Below are positions 53,191 to 61,397 of a stretch of 64,000 nucleotides of DNA, piece after piece. The notes under the pieces were generated by a model. It saw nothing but the letters and a program-made list of their open reading frames with translations, had not been told where the DNA came from and did no database searches. The stretch is from Planococcus sp. 107-1 (GTDB taxonomy: Bacteria > Bacillota > Bacilli > Bacillales_A > Planococcaceae). The stretch lies in contig NZ_CP090977.1 in the NCBI RefSeq assembly GCF_021513255.1, positions 3,100,001 to 3,164,000 on the forward strand, read 5' to 3'. The translations under genes and the position numbers were made by a program. The stretch's first letter is position 1; each line of letters starts with the position of its first letter.

Positions 53191-53350
53191 AAAAACCCTC
53201 TTCCTGGATTAAGAAGAGGGTTTGGCAGATGAAAGTCAACGTTCTCTTCTTATCTTCAAGCTCAAACGCTTTTGGAATTAGCACAGTACTTTGCAGTCTG
53301 TTGCTGAGGCTTCAAAGGGCCAAATCCCTCCACCTCTCTTGATAAGAAAG
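53191..53350 (-). promoter_or_regulatory. SAM-I (S-box) riboswitch with terminator
   Basis: Minus-strand leader of the cyclase-family gene. The 5' P1 strand CTTATCAAGAG (about 53338-53346) is followed by the S-box core GAGGTGGAGGGA, TGGCCC, GAAGCCTCAGCAAC and GTGCTAATTCC, and closed by GATAAG about 53248-53254. Downstream, ACCCTCTTC and GAAGAGGGT form a terminator with a T run (53191-53223). High SAM should thus end transcription before the gene. Confidence 0.95.
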
Positions 53351-53373
53351 TTATATTCAATTAGTTATCCATA

Positions 53374-53402
53374 ATCCTACAATCGGCCAAGTGAAAAGTC
53401 AA
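53374..53402 (-). promoter_or_regulatory. SigA-type promoter of the SAM riboswitch transcript
   Basis: Minus-strand TTGACT (53397-53402), 17-base spacer, TAGGAT (53374-53379), about 25 bases upstream of the aptamer. Confidence 0.7.
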
Positions 53403-53419
53403 TCTATTTTGAATTCTTT

Positions 53420-54628
53420 TTAAGCGCGAATCCATTTCCAGATTTCGCCCGGTGTTGCGTTCTTGCCGTACATGAGAATTCCGGTCTTGAAGACTTTTCC
53501 GGCAAGCTTCATGAAGACCCAGACGCTGATGGCGAGAATGGCGACAGCGATGCCGATTTCCACCCATGGCCATTCTTCAAGGAGCGATAGGCGCAAGATC
53601 AAGACTCCCGGTGATGTGAACGGGATGTAGCTTCCAAGCTGTGCCCAGAATCCGCTCGGGTCGCTGAATACAGGACCGATGAACAGGAACGGACTGAACG
53701 GCAGCATCATGACAAGCCCCTGGAAGTTTCCGGCGGTCGAGATATCGGCCATTGTGGCGCCGATACCGACGAACAGTGCAGCATACAAGAGATAGCCGAG
53801 CACCGCAATCAGCAGCAAGACGGCCAGTTCCGGCACGAGCAAGTATTCCATGATCGGCATATCGATTTTCCACAGCAGCACCGGCAGGATGATCGCGACA
53901 TAGACGATCAGCTGGATGATGCCGAGGACGAAATAGCCGATGATCTTGCCTTGCATCAAATCAGCCGGCGTCAAAGACGACAGGATGATTTCGGCGATTT
54001 TGTCTTTCTTCTCCTGCGACGCGCTTTGGAAGATCGCCATACCCGTGAAGACGATCGACAGCATGACGACAGCGGCGAAAGCGCCAGGAATGATGCGTTC
54101 GAGCATCCCTTCGCTGAACAGTCCGCCTTCTTCCGCTTCAACGGAAGCGTCTTCAAAGACGATACCCTGCGCGACCATTCCCGCTTCTTCCGGCGTCAAT
54201 CCAAGCTGTTCGATCTGCATCATCTGCAGCGGACCGCTCAGCACTTGAACTTCCTCCATGAAACCCGAATCGGTATCTTCGTTTGTATAGACCGTGACTT
54301 TGCCGTTTTCAACCGACTGTTCGTTGATAAAGACGTATGCGGCATCTTCTTCTACTTCAAGCGCCGCTTCCGCTTCCTGTTCGGCGATTTGCGTTTCTTC
54401 CAGCTGCCATTCGGTCGAGGCTGCAGCGGCTTCCAATTGTTCGTAGACCCCAAGCTCGTCGTTGACGTAGACTTTCGTTGCGGCCGGTTCGTCGTCTGAA
54501 CGGAACAGGTCCGGCAGCAAAAAGAAGGCCAGGAAAATGATCGGTGTCAGGAACAAGCCAATGATGAACGATTTGCTTTTCATATTGCGTTTGATTTCCC
54601 ATTTGGCGACTTTCATCGTGTTACGCAT
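53420..54628 (-). CDS. ABC-2 type permease, NatB/YhaP-like
   Basis: About 402 aa. One N-terminal membrane helix (about 20-40), a large acidic extracytoplasmic domain (about 45-180), then five or six helices (about 185-390), the layout of NatB/YhaP permeases. Start taken as ATG 54626-54628, overlapping the end of the ATPase gene by eight bases; a GTG nine bases upstream and an ATG at 54616 are alternatives. Last gene of the five-gene GntR-controlled ABC cluster. Exports Na or a drug-like solute in relatives. Confidence 0.87.
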   Translation of the reverse strand: MRNTMKVAKWEIKRNMKSKSFIIGLFLTPIIFLAFFLLPDLFRSDDEPAATKVYVNDELGVYEQLEAAAASTEWQLEETQIAEQEAEAALEVEEDAAYVFINEQSVENGKVTVYTNEDTDSGFMEEVQVLSGPLQMMQIEQLGLTPEEAGMVAQGIVFEDASVEAEEGGLFSEGMLERIIPGAFAAVVMLSIVFTGMAIFQSASQEKKDKIAEIILSSLTPADLMQGKIIGYFVLGIIQLIVYVAIILPVLLWKIDMPIMEYLLVPELAVLLLIAVLGYLLYAALFVGIGATMADISTAGNFQGLVMMLPFSPFLFIGPVFSDPSGFWAQLGSYIPFTSPGVLILRLSLLEEWPWVEIGIAVAILAISVWVFMKLAGKVFKTGILMYGKNATPGEIWKWIRA

Positions 54629-55551
54629 GTGCTTCACCCGCTTCCTTCAAAAGATTCTTGTCAGTGGCGATGTCGATGAAGATTTCGTGCAGCGAGATGC
54701 GGTCGATCGATAGTTCCTGGATGTCCAGTTCCGCCGGCAGATTCTTCAGCCAGACGGCCGGCTGCACATTCCGCGACAGATACAGCACCGCGATTTCCCC
54801 GTTTTGTTCAACCCGTTCCACTTCCGGCAACCCTTCAAGCAGGCTCCGGCTGTTCACGCCGTTGATTGTGCATTTGAAGTTGGCGTATTCTCTTTTCACT
54901 TCGCTGAGCGTCCCGTAGATCACTTTCGTTCCGCGGTGGATCAAAAACAGGCGGTCAGCCATTTCTTCGACCAGGTTCATCTGGTGCGAAGACAAGAGAA
55001 TTGCTGTGCCTTTTTCAGCGAGCGAGCGAATCTCTTCCTTGAACAGCTCCTGGCTGACCGGGTCAAGCCCTGAAAACGGCTCATCGAGAATCAAGAGCTC
55101 CGGTTCATGGAGAATCGATGCGATAAACTGCACTTTCTGGCCCATCCCTTTTGACAGTTCTTCCACGGCGACTTTGTCTTTTCCTTCAAGCCCGAACTTT
55201 TTCAAATACGCGAGTGCGCGTTCTTTTGCGCGGTTTTTCGGATAGTCTTTCAACTCTGCGAGATACAGCAGGATGTCCATGACGTTGACGTTTTTATACA
55301 GGCCGCGCTCTTCCGGTAGGTATCCGATTTTGTTGCGCGGATTTCTTTGTTTTTGCTGTTGTGGAATGTGATCGCCCCCCGTCCGGGTACATGATGCCCA
55401 TGATGTTTCGGATCGTTGTCGATTTCCCCGCACCGTTCGGCCCGAGCAGCGCCATGATTTCTCCTTTTTTCACTTCAAATGAAATATTCGAGATGATCTG
55501 TTTGTCTTTGAATGATTTGCCTAAACCTTCTACAGCGAGCATCGTCTCCAT
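54621..55551 (-). pseudogene. ABC ATPase, NatA/YhaQ-like, two frameshifts
   Basis: Starts ATG 55549-55551 (GGAAAGGATG upstream). First frame: LLGPNGAGKST (Walker A) to MYPDGG; then the G6 run at 55375-55380 has lost a base and the next frame reads AITFHNSKNKEIR; a second missing base near 55335-55342 leads to the last frame, RNKIGYLPEERGLYKN. That frame carries LSKGMGQK (signature), LLILDEPFSGLD (Walker B) and SSHQM. Repaired, it is a normal ATPase of about 300 aa, coupled to the permease at 53420. Confidence 0.85.
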
Positions 55552-55573
55552 GTTCTTCATCCTTTCCGGATTG

Positions 55574-56419
55574 TTATTTCAGCAGCAGGCTGATGATTTC
55601 TTCCAGTTCCAATGCTTGGTCATCGAGGACCTGTATGTTTTGCGCTACGATAAACTGTTCTGTTGCGTCAGGGTCGTCACTGATCAGCAGGCGGCCATCA
55701 CGGGAAAGTTCTCCCGGCACCGGTCCATCCGGCATTTCCGTGAGCCAGTAGCGGCGGTAGCTCGCAACCAGCCGGTCTTTTTCGTACAGGCCGATACCTT
55801 GTCCGTCTTGCATGAGAAACAGGTAATCTGCGAGTTTCCGCAAATCATCCGCCTGATGCGTCGTCAAGACGACGGCGCGGTCTTCCGGCTCCATCCAATC
55901 GACCAGCAAATCCATGAATTGCTTTTTTGACGGGATGTCGAGCGATGCGGTCGGCTCGTCCAAGATCAAAATATCTGTTTTGCGCGGCAAAGCGAGTGCT
56001 AAGCTCAGCTTCTGCTGCATGCCGGGCGATAATTTGCCGAAGCGCTTATCGAGCGGGATATCAAAGAGCCGGGTGATGTGTTCAAAAAGCTTGTCGTCCC
56101 ATTTTAAATAGAGCGGGGCAATCAGGTTTTTCAATTCATTTCCGGTATAGGCGTTCCAGCCGACCTGTTTTTGCGGCTGAAACGTGATGTGCCGTTTCCA
56201 GCTTTCGTCTCCGCCGTCAACCGGTTTGCCGAGGATGCGGATTGCTCCTCCGTCCATGTTGGCGAGGTTCATTAGCAGCTTCAGCAGCGTGCTTTTTCCG
56301 GAGCCGTTGTTCCCGACAAGTGCTGTGATGGTGCCCGCTTCGATTTCAAGGTTTACCGGACCCAGCTGAAAATCGTCCACTTTCTTTCTGGCGTCTTTTA
56401 TTTCAATCCATGCTGGCAT
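55574..56419 (-). CDS. ABC transporter ATP-binding protein (YtrB-like)
   Basis: 281 aa. Walker A GNNGSGKST near residue 37, signature LSPGMQQK near 130, Walker B ILILDEPTASLD near 152, switch His in TTHQ. Starts three bases after the GntR gene's stop. With a YtrA-type regulator and the permease at 56828 it resembles the ytr and similar peptide-antibiotic-responsive operons. Confidence 0.92.
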   Translation of the reverse strand: MPAWIEIKDARKKVDDFQLGPVNLEIEAGTITALVGNNGSGKSTLLKLLMNLANMDGGAIRILGKPVDGGDESWKRHITFQPQKQVGWNAYTGNELKNLIAPLYLKWDDKLFEHITRLFDIPLDKRFGKLSPGMQQKLSLALALPRKTDILILDEPTASLDIPSKKQFMDLLVDWMEPEDRAVVLTTHQADDLRKLADYLFLMQDGQGIGLYEKDRLVASYRRYWLTEMPDGPVPGELSRDGRLLISDDPDATEQFIVAQNIQVLDDQALELEEIISLLLK

Positions 56420-56422
56420 CTG

Positions 56423-56812
56423 TCATTCCCCTTTTCCGAGTTTTTCTAGAATCTCTTCAAAGACCGCTTTGATTTCACCGGGCGTGTAATCGTAGTCCAT
56501 AGCGTTTTGGATGGCCCGCTCGAATTCCGCCCGGACCGAAGCTGTCATCGTGTCTTGTTTCACGGTGCCTTGTATTTCTTTTACAAACGTTCCTTTGCCG
56601 TGGGCTGTTTCGATAAAGCCCTGTGCTTCCAAGTCCTGATAGGCGCGGCGTATCGTGATGACGCTGATTTCCAGGTCTTTCGACAGCGCCCGGATTGATG
56701 GAAGCGGTGTTCCGGCTGCAAGATGGCCGCCTGCAATCAAGGCTTTCAGCTGCTTTTCAATTTGATGGTAAATGGGTTCACGAGAATCTTTGGATAAACG
56801 TATCGGCAGCAA
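56423..56812 (-). CDS. GntR-family repressor, YtrA subfamily
   Basis: 129 aa: an N-terminal GntR winged helix (about 10-75; EPIYHQIEKQLKALIAGGHLAAGTPLPSIRALSKDLEIS) and a short helical tail for dimerisation, the mark of the YtrA subfamily, whose members usually control an adjacent ABC operon. It lies in the middle of its own operon. The likely operator is the palindrome at 57577-57602. Confidence 0.92.
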   Translation of the reverse strand: MLPIRLSKDSREPIYHQIEKQLKALIAGGHLAAGTPLPSIRALSKDLEISVITIRRAYQDLEAQGFIETAHGKGTFVKEIQGTVKQDTMTASVRAEFERAIQNAMDYDYTPGEIKAVFEEILEKLGKGE

Positions 56813-56827
56813 ACTCTAGTCCCCCTC

Positions 56828-57550
56828 TCACAGGTAATCCGTTTTCTTGATCATTTTCCGCATATCCGCCTGCCAGTATTTCCAGCCGGTGACACTCAAG
56901 ACAATGGCCACAATCACAGACACCCACGTCCAGTCTGTTGCAAGTGTGATCGTCCAGCGAACAATGCCATGGTCTGCGAATAAGTAAATCAGTCCGTAGA
57001 TGGCCGCAATGCCTGCAATCATATAGATAAACGACTTTACGATTGCGTGGGTCTTAAAATTGCCGCCCGCTTCACTCGATGCCATGATGAAGCCGACTGC
57101 AATCGATAGCGCGAGCCAAATCAGGATGAATGCGATATAGGTGACCGGCGTCATCAAGCTTCTAAAATTTTCCGACATCAGCGGCAAGCTAATCAGCAAA
57201 AGCAGCTGAAACGGAAACGAACAAACGGCATGTACGACAAATCGGCTTTTGATGATGACGTCTTTTGGGATGGGAAGCTGCTGCAGCATGACAATCGACG
57301 GCGCTGTCCATAAATCCCCGTCCATCTTCTGCATCTGGAATTCCTTGCCTTTCATCCAAGCTGGGAACAAGAAGAAAATCACCAAGAACAAGAGGTCAAA
57401 AAACTGAAACTCACCTTCCAGGTAAAGGTCAAACGATGCCATGACGATCAGCGCCATGGCGATATAAAAAATAAAAATCGTGATCAAACTTTTCATAGAC
57501 GCTCTCAGCTCGAAAGCTGCCAGCCGGGAAGCCTGTTTCCATTCACTCAT
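56828..57550 (-). CDS. ABC transporter permease
   Basis: 240 aa, six hydrophobic segments (about 20-42, 48-65, 105-128, 133-155, 167-190 and 203-222). First gene of the cluster, 15 bases before the GntR gene. Pairs with the ATPase at 55574. Start ATG 57548-57550 has AGGAGTGTTTATAA upstream. Substrate unknown. Confidence 0.82.
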   Translation of the reverse strand: MSEWKQASRLAAFELRASMKSLITIFIFYIAMALIVMASFDLYLEGEFQFFDLLFLVIFFLFPAWMKGKEFQMQKMDGDLWTAPSIVMLQQLPIPKDVIIKSRFVVHAVCSFPFQLLLLISLPLMSENFRSLMTPVTYIAFILIWLALSIAVGFIMASSEAGGNFKTHAIVKSFIYMIAGIAAIYGLIYLFADHGIVRWTITLATDWTWVSVIVAIVLSVTGWKYWQADMRKMIKKTDYL

Positions 57551-57576
57551 TTATAAACACTCCTTTTTAACTGTTA

Positions 57577-57602
57577 TACTGTTTATACTCATATACACAG
57601 TA
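57577..57602 (-). promoter_or_regulatory. GntR-type palindromic operator of the ABC cluster
   Basis: TACTGTTTATA and TATACACAGTA are inverted repeats (one mismatch) around CTCA. On the minus strand TTGACA lies upstream, and the palindrome begins where the -10 should be. A YtrA-type GntR dimer is the expected ligand. Confidence 0.72.
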
Positions 57603-57668
57603 ACAAATCCTTTTTAGACTTGTCAACCGATTGTATAAAATAGTTTGAAAATTCTTCCGACACGATAA

Positions 57669-57701
57669 AACCCTCCAGAAAAGAGGGCTTTTCCTGAAGG
57701 G
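57669..57701. terminator. Stem-loop, possible terminator
   Basis: Long imperfect stem CCTCCAGAAAAG / CTTTTCCTGAAGG around AGGG. No gene ends close by and the T run is poor, so its role is unclear. Confidence 0.4.
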
Positions 57702-57878
57702 TTCGTCTATTCAACTGTGGAAGGCTGCAATATGGCTTGTGAAATATCCGCGTGCAGGCTTACTCCTCTTGTATAATTTGCTAATATGCTAAAAAAATAA
57801 AATAAATTTCCAAAAACACGACTTTTGATTTTTGATTGCGTCTAACAAGTAGAAACCTAAATTAGGGGGCGAGATTCC

Positions 57879-58403
57879 TTGGCCAACGAAAGAAAAGTCG
57901 AAATCACTGAGTGGTATCAGCAGCACGGCGATTCGGTCTTCAGGTATATCTTGCTGATGGTGCGCGATCATCAACAAGCGGAAGATTTAACACAAGAGAC
58001 GTTTATCAAAGCATTCCGGTCTTATGACGGCTTTGAACGGAAAGCAAATCCGAAAACCTGGCTTTTTCGGATTGCGCATAATGTCACTATCGATTTTATT
58101 CGAAAGCAAAAGCCTTTGGAGCTTTTAAAAGAGCTCGTGCTGCTCGGGAAAAGCGCGAACGCGGCACCTGAAGGCATCGTGGAGATCAAGGAGAATTCCA
58201 CCGAACTTTATGATGCCTTAGGCCAGTTGAAAGCCCCGTACCGGGAAGTCATTGTCTTGAGGAAAATAAGGGAGTTCAGTATCCAGGAGACTGGCGAAAT
58301 TTTAAATTGGTCCGAGAGCAAAGTGAAAAACACGCTTTCCCGTGCCCTTTCCGCATTGGAAAAACAGTTGAATAAGGAGGGAATTATCCATGAAAAAAAC
58401 TGA
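57879..58403 (+). CDS. ECF-type RNA polymerase sigma factor
   Basis: 174 aa, TTG start with GGGGGCGAG upstream. Region 2 (about 12-80; DLTQETFIKAFRSY, KTWLFRIAHN) and region 4 (about 110-165; LKAPYREVIVLRKIREFSIQETGEILNWSESKVKNTLSRA). Overlaps the next gene by 14 bases, the usual sigma/anti-sigma arrangement. Target promoters not identified. Confidence 0.93.
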   Translation: MANERKVEITEWYQQHGDSVFRYILLMVRDHQQAEDLTQETFIKAFRSYDGFERKANPKTWLFRIAHNVTIDFIRKQKPLELLKELVLLGKSANAAPEGIVEIKENSTELYDALGQLKAPYREVIVLRKIREFSIQETGEILNWSESKVKNTLSRALSALEKQLNKEGIIHEKN

Positions 58404-59184
58404 TGGCACACAAAATGCCTTAGACAATCAGTTGAAACAATTGGATCAGGATATCGTTTGGAGCGGGAGCCATAAAGCAAGGCTGCATAGCCGGATTTTA
58501 TCGAATTTGGATAAGCAGGAATCCAAGACCCGATTTTTCAATGGCTTTAAATTCACCTCCAGTTTAGTGCTGTGCTCCATCCTTTTAGTGGCCGGGATCA
58601 TGTTCCTTTCGCAAACGCTCCTTCAAGGAGACAGCGGAACAACGACGGGAAATAACACAGAAGAACCTGCCTTATCAGGAAACGAAGCGGTCGATGCCGA
58701 AACGAGCAAAGAATCCATTCAGGCTGTCATTGAAAAAGAATTTGACGGGCCCGATGAGAAGTACAAAGAATTATCGGAAGCGGCAATGGAAGCTCAGAGC
58801 AATGCCGCAACTCAAGAAGAGTTCGATGCCCTGCAGGAAACACCGGTATGGCAAAATTATTTAGACTACATGGCGGAGACGTATGCTTCTTACTTCACAG
58901 AAAACGGCTATGACAAGTTTTTAAATGCCACTCCTGCTTTTATGTACAGCGGTTTTGAGGGCGACTATGACCTGACAGCGTCGGATATTAAAATCAGCCA
59001 AAACGAAAACAACCTGCAAATGTATCAATTCACTTTTCAAGTCGACTACAAAAATGCAGACGGAGAAGTCCAGCCGTATGCGTTCGAAGGCGAAGCCATA
59101 GCTTCGGAAGAAGGAAAAATCGAGGAGCTGCAATTTCTGGATAAGGATGGCTTGCTCACCGCCATGAACGAAGACATTTATTGA
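58390..59184 (+). CDS. Probable anti-sigma factor, membrane-anchored
   Basis: 264 aa. Short cytoplasmic N-terminus (about 1-50), one membrane helix (about 54-74), and an acidic extracellular domain of about 190 residues. Co-translated with the ECF gene, so it most likely holds that sigma factor and releases it on an envelope signal. GGAGG (AAGGAGG) precedes ATG 58390. No classic zinc HxxxCxxC motif, so it is not of the ZAS type. Confidence 0.8.
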   Translation: MKKTDGTQNALDNQLKQLDQDIVWSGSHKARLHSRILSNLDKQESKTRFFNGFKFTSSLVLCSILLVAGIMFLSQTLLQGDSGTTTGNNTEEPALSGNEAVDAETSKESIQAVIEKEFDGPDEKYKELSEAAMEAQSNAATQEEFDALQETPVWQNYLDYMAETYASYFTENGYDKFLNATPAFMYSGFEGDYDLTASDIKISQNENNLQMYQFTFQVDYKNADGEVQPYAFEGEAIASEEGKIEELQFLDKDGLLTAMNEDIY

Positions 59185-59208
59185 CGCTGCCTTTGGGCAG
59201 CGTTTTTG
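59184..59208 (+). terminator. Terminator of the ECF/anti-sigma operon
   Basis: ACGCTGCC and GGGCAGCGT arms around TTT, followed by TTTTT, directly after the stop codon. Confidence 0.82.
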
Positions 59209-59356
59209 TTTGTCTCCTTTCATATACAAAGAGAGAATAAGCTTTTATCAGCCTATTCTCTCCCTTCTATTTATGCAGTTTTCGATAAATCTATGTTATA
59301 TAAACTTGAATTTTCACTGTCTTCGATAGATTCCGCGGTTTTGAATTAATTTTAAG

Positions 59357-60148
59357 TCAGGAGATCTGCCCAAATTCATCACACGTAAATTCAATGGCAA
59401 ATGCTTTCTCGTACGACAAACCATTCAATGTAAACGTTCCTTCAATATCAATGACATATTTCTGTCCTCCATCGATTATAGCCGCTTCATAAGAAGTTTG
59501 TTTCCATTCGCCAGTGGGACTTTTGATAGCAGTGGAGACACTAGCTACATCCTCAAACACCTGGCGATTGTCGTCAGAACTGTAACGGGTATCAAAATGA
59601 GCGGTTACTTCCAATTCTTTTAAGAAATCCGGCACGTAAATAAAGACATTTTTTCTCGTTTCGCCATAACGGTCGGTTTTCGCTGAATAAAGTTCTGACT
59701 CTCTCTTGGCAATCAAATCAGCTTCGGTTGCTAAATGGCTCTCCACCATTTCATCAATGTCCTTCTTAAACTCTATAGGGGCCACCCAATCAGTTTCCTT
59801 AAATTCTTGCATAGGCGCCAGGCTAATCCCGATGCCAGATTTTAAATCCATGGCTTGTTCCACAATTTTTGTATACTCTTCATAATATGATTCTTTCTGT
59901 TCCTTACTAATTGGTTTTTCTGGATATACATTCACTGGACTTGCAGCACTTTCCCCTATATTTACTAAAGGTAGATAGGGTAGCGATAGTACGACCAGCG
60001 TTAACAGAAATAAAACTGTTATAAAAGCAGGTTTCAAATGGAAGTTGGTTTTCTTGGCCCTAAAAGCACGTGAACGAATCGAACTCTTTTCTTTTTCCGA
60101 TAATCTAATATCTCGATTAGCCTTTTCTAACTCATTTTTGATATCCAT
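59357..60148 (-). CDS. Probable anti-sigma factor, membrane-anchored
   Basis: 263 aa from ATG 60146-60148 (GGGGGC upstream). Cytoplasmic N-terminus with KEKSSIRSRAF, one helix (about 40-60) and an extracellular domain of about 200 residues with no Cys-rich motif. Overlaps the ECF gene by 17 bases. DUF4179-type anti-sigma layout, though I cannot confirm the family by eye. Confidence 0.78.
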   Translation of the reverse strand: MDIKNELEKANRDIRLSEKEKSSIRSRAFRAKKTNFHLKPAFITVLFLLTLVVLSLPYLPLVNIGESAASPVNVYPEKPISKEQKESYYEEYTKIVEQAMDLKSGIGISLAPMQEFKETDWVAPIEFKKDIDEMVESHLATEADLIAKRESELYSAKTDRYGETRKNVFIYVPDFLKELEVTAHFDTRYSSDDNRQVFEDVASVSTAIKSPTGEWKQTSYEAAIIDGGQKYVIDIEGTFTLNGLSYEKAFAIEFTCDEFGQIS

Positions 60149-60662
60149 ACGCGCCCCCACTCTCTTCTATCGCTATTTTCAGTACCTTTCTTCCTCTTAA
60201 TAATCGCGTTTTCACTGTATTTACAGAGCAATCTAACACATCAGCAATTTCAGGAACCGTCAATTCCACATAATAATGAAGCCAAATAACCTCCCGGTAC
60301 TTAACCGGCATTTTGCCAATTAAATCGCTAAGGCTCACATTCTGTTCTTTTTGTATGTAGTCATCTTCAACCGAACTTTTATATTCCAGGTTTTTTATCT
60401 TCTCTGTTATCTTTAGTTTTCTGTAGTGCCAACTGCTTAAATAGTTTTGGCATTCATTTACCGCAATTCTGTACAGAAAAGTTTTAATGGAAGAACGCCC
60501 TTCGAAACGATCCAAGTTTTTGTAAAACTTAATGAATACGTCTTGGACAATATCTTCTGCTTTTGAGCTATCTTTTATATAGGAAAAAATTAATCGTTTA
60601 ATGTAATCACCATGTTGCGTCATTGATTCATTTAAAATCTCTTTTTTCTCAAAATGATCCAC
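60132..60662 (-). CDS. ECF-type RNA polymerase sigma factor
   Basis: 176 aa. Region 2 (about 15-85; KAEDIVQDVFIKFYKNLDRFEGRSSIKTFLYRIAVNECQNY) and region 4 (about 110-165; MPVKYREVIWLHYYVELTVPEIADVLDCSVNTVKTRLLRGR), close to the SigV/SigM group. GGGGGAGG precedes ATG 60660-60662. Convergent with the other ECF pair at 57879-59184 and clearly different in sequence. Confidence 0.93.
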   Translation of the reverse strand: MDHFEKKEILNESMTQHGDYIKRLIFSYIKDSSKAEDIVQDVFIKFYKNLDRFEGRSSIKTFLYRIAVNECQNYLSSWHYRKLKITEKIKNLEYKSSVEDDYIQKEQNVSLSDLIGKMPVKYREVIWLHYYVELTVPEIADVLDCSVNTVKTRLLRGRKVLKIAIEESGGAYGYQK

Positions 60663-60897
60663 ATATTAACCTCCCCCTATATTGTTAGACAAAGCACAAC
60701 GCTCATTAGGTTCATTTTAGAAAATAAAATTTTTCAAAGATAATATCGTATGGAAGTCTGATTTATAAGTAACTCTTTACTTCTACGAACAAAAAGAGAA
60801 GAAACTTCAAATGAAGCTACTTCTCTAGATAAGCCTTACTGTGTAAATATATGTACTACACGATTGCGTTCTAGAAACTATATAGAATAGACATTTT

Positions 60898-60929
60898 GAA
60901 TGCGGCTTAATTGCAATTAAGCCGCATTC
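60898..60929 (-). terminator. Perfect 32-base palindrome, terminator-like
   Basis: GAATGCGGCTTAATTG and its exact complement with no loop, just after the stop at 60937. On the minus strand followed by AAAATG, with no T run of note, so it may act as a stem-loop or a protein site. Confidence 0.6.
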
Positions 60930-60936
60930 AAATTAT

Positions 60937-61221
60937 TCATCCCCCAAATTGAAAACCGAATAAGATTGTGAGAAACAAGGCGATTAATATGAAGCTCAAG
61001 AGCAATGTTAAAAGCGGTATGCGCTTTGCTTTCTTTTTCTCATTCAGAACCCCCGCAACTCCAACTATCATTCCCACTGCAGCTAAAAACGGGGTAAATT
61101 GCAGGATTACAGTCATCGCTCCTAAGAAATTCACAAATACCATAATAATGGCCCAAGCTATTTCAATTGCAAGCAGGATTAAAATTGCGAAAGACAACTT
61201 CCCCCATATTGTTTGCGGCAT
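60937..61221 (-). CDS. Small membrane protein
   Basis: 94 aa, three hydrophobic segments (about residues 8-32, 37-58 and 70-90) with a basic loop (LNEKKKAKRIP) between the second and third. GGAG lies seven bases before ATG 61219-61221. Unknown function. Confidence 0.7.
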   Translation of the reverse strand: MPQTIWGKLSFAILILLAIEIAWAIIMVFVNFLGAMTVILQFTPFLAAVGMIVGVAGVLNEKKKAKRIPLLTLLLSFILIALFLTILFGFQFGG

Positions 61222-61397
61222 GGAAACACTCCATCCTCTTTGGATTTTAATCAGTGCAATTTATAGGTCGTGTGGTTCTTATCACATGTCCTATAAGTGT
61301 TTTCTTATAGAACCTTTTGGGTTTTATTGGATAAATGCAGCTTCACTTTGCATTTCCCATCCACAAACCAATCAGCAGAATATGTGAATATCCCACG

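Larger units (their letters stand above)
57551..57878. other. Intergenic region between the ABC cluster and an ECF sigma gene
   Basis: Holds the GntR operator and promoter (57577 to about 57632), a stem-loop at 57669-57701 and a lone TATAAT at 57772-57777 facing the sigma gene. No coding sequence was seen. Confidence 0.6.
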
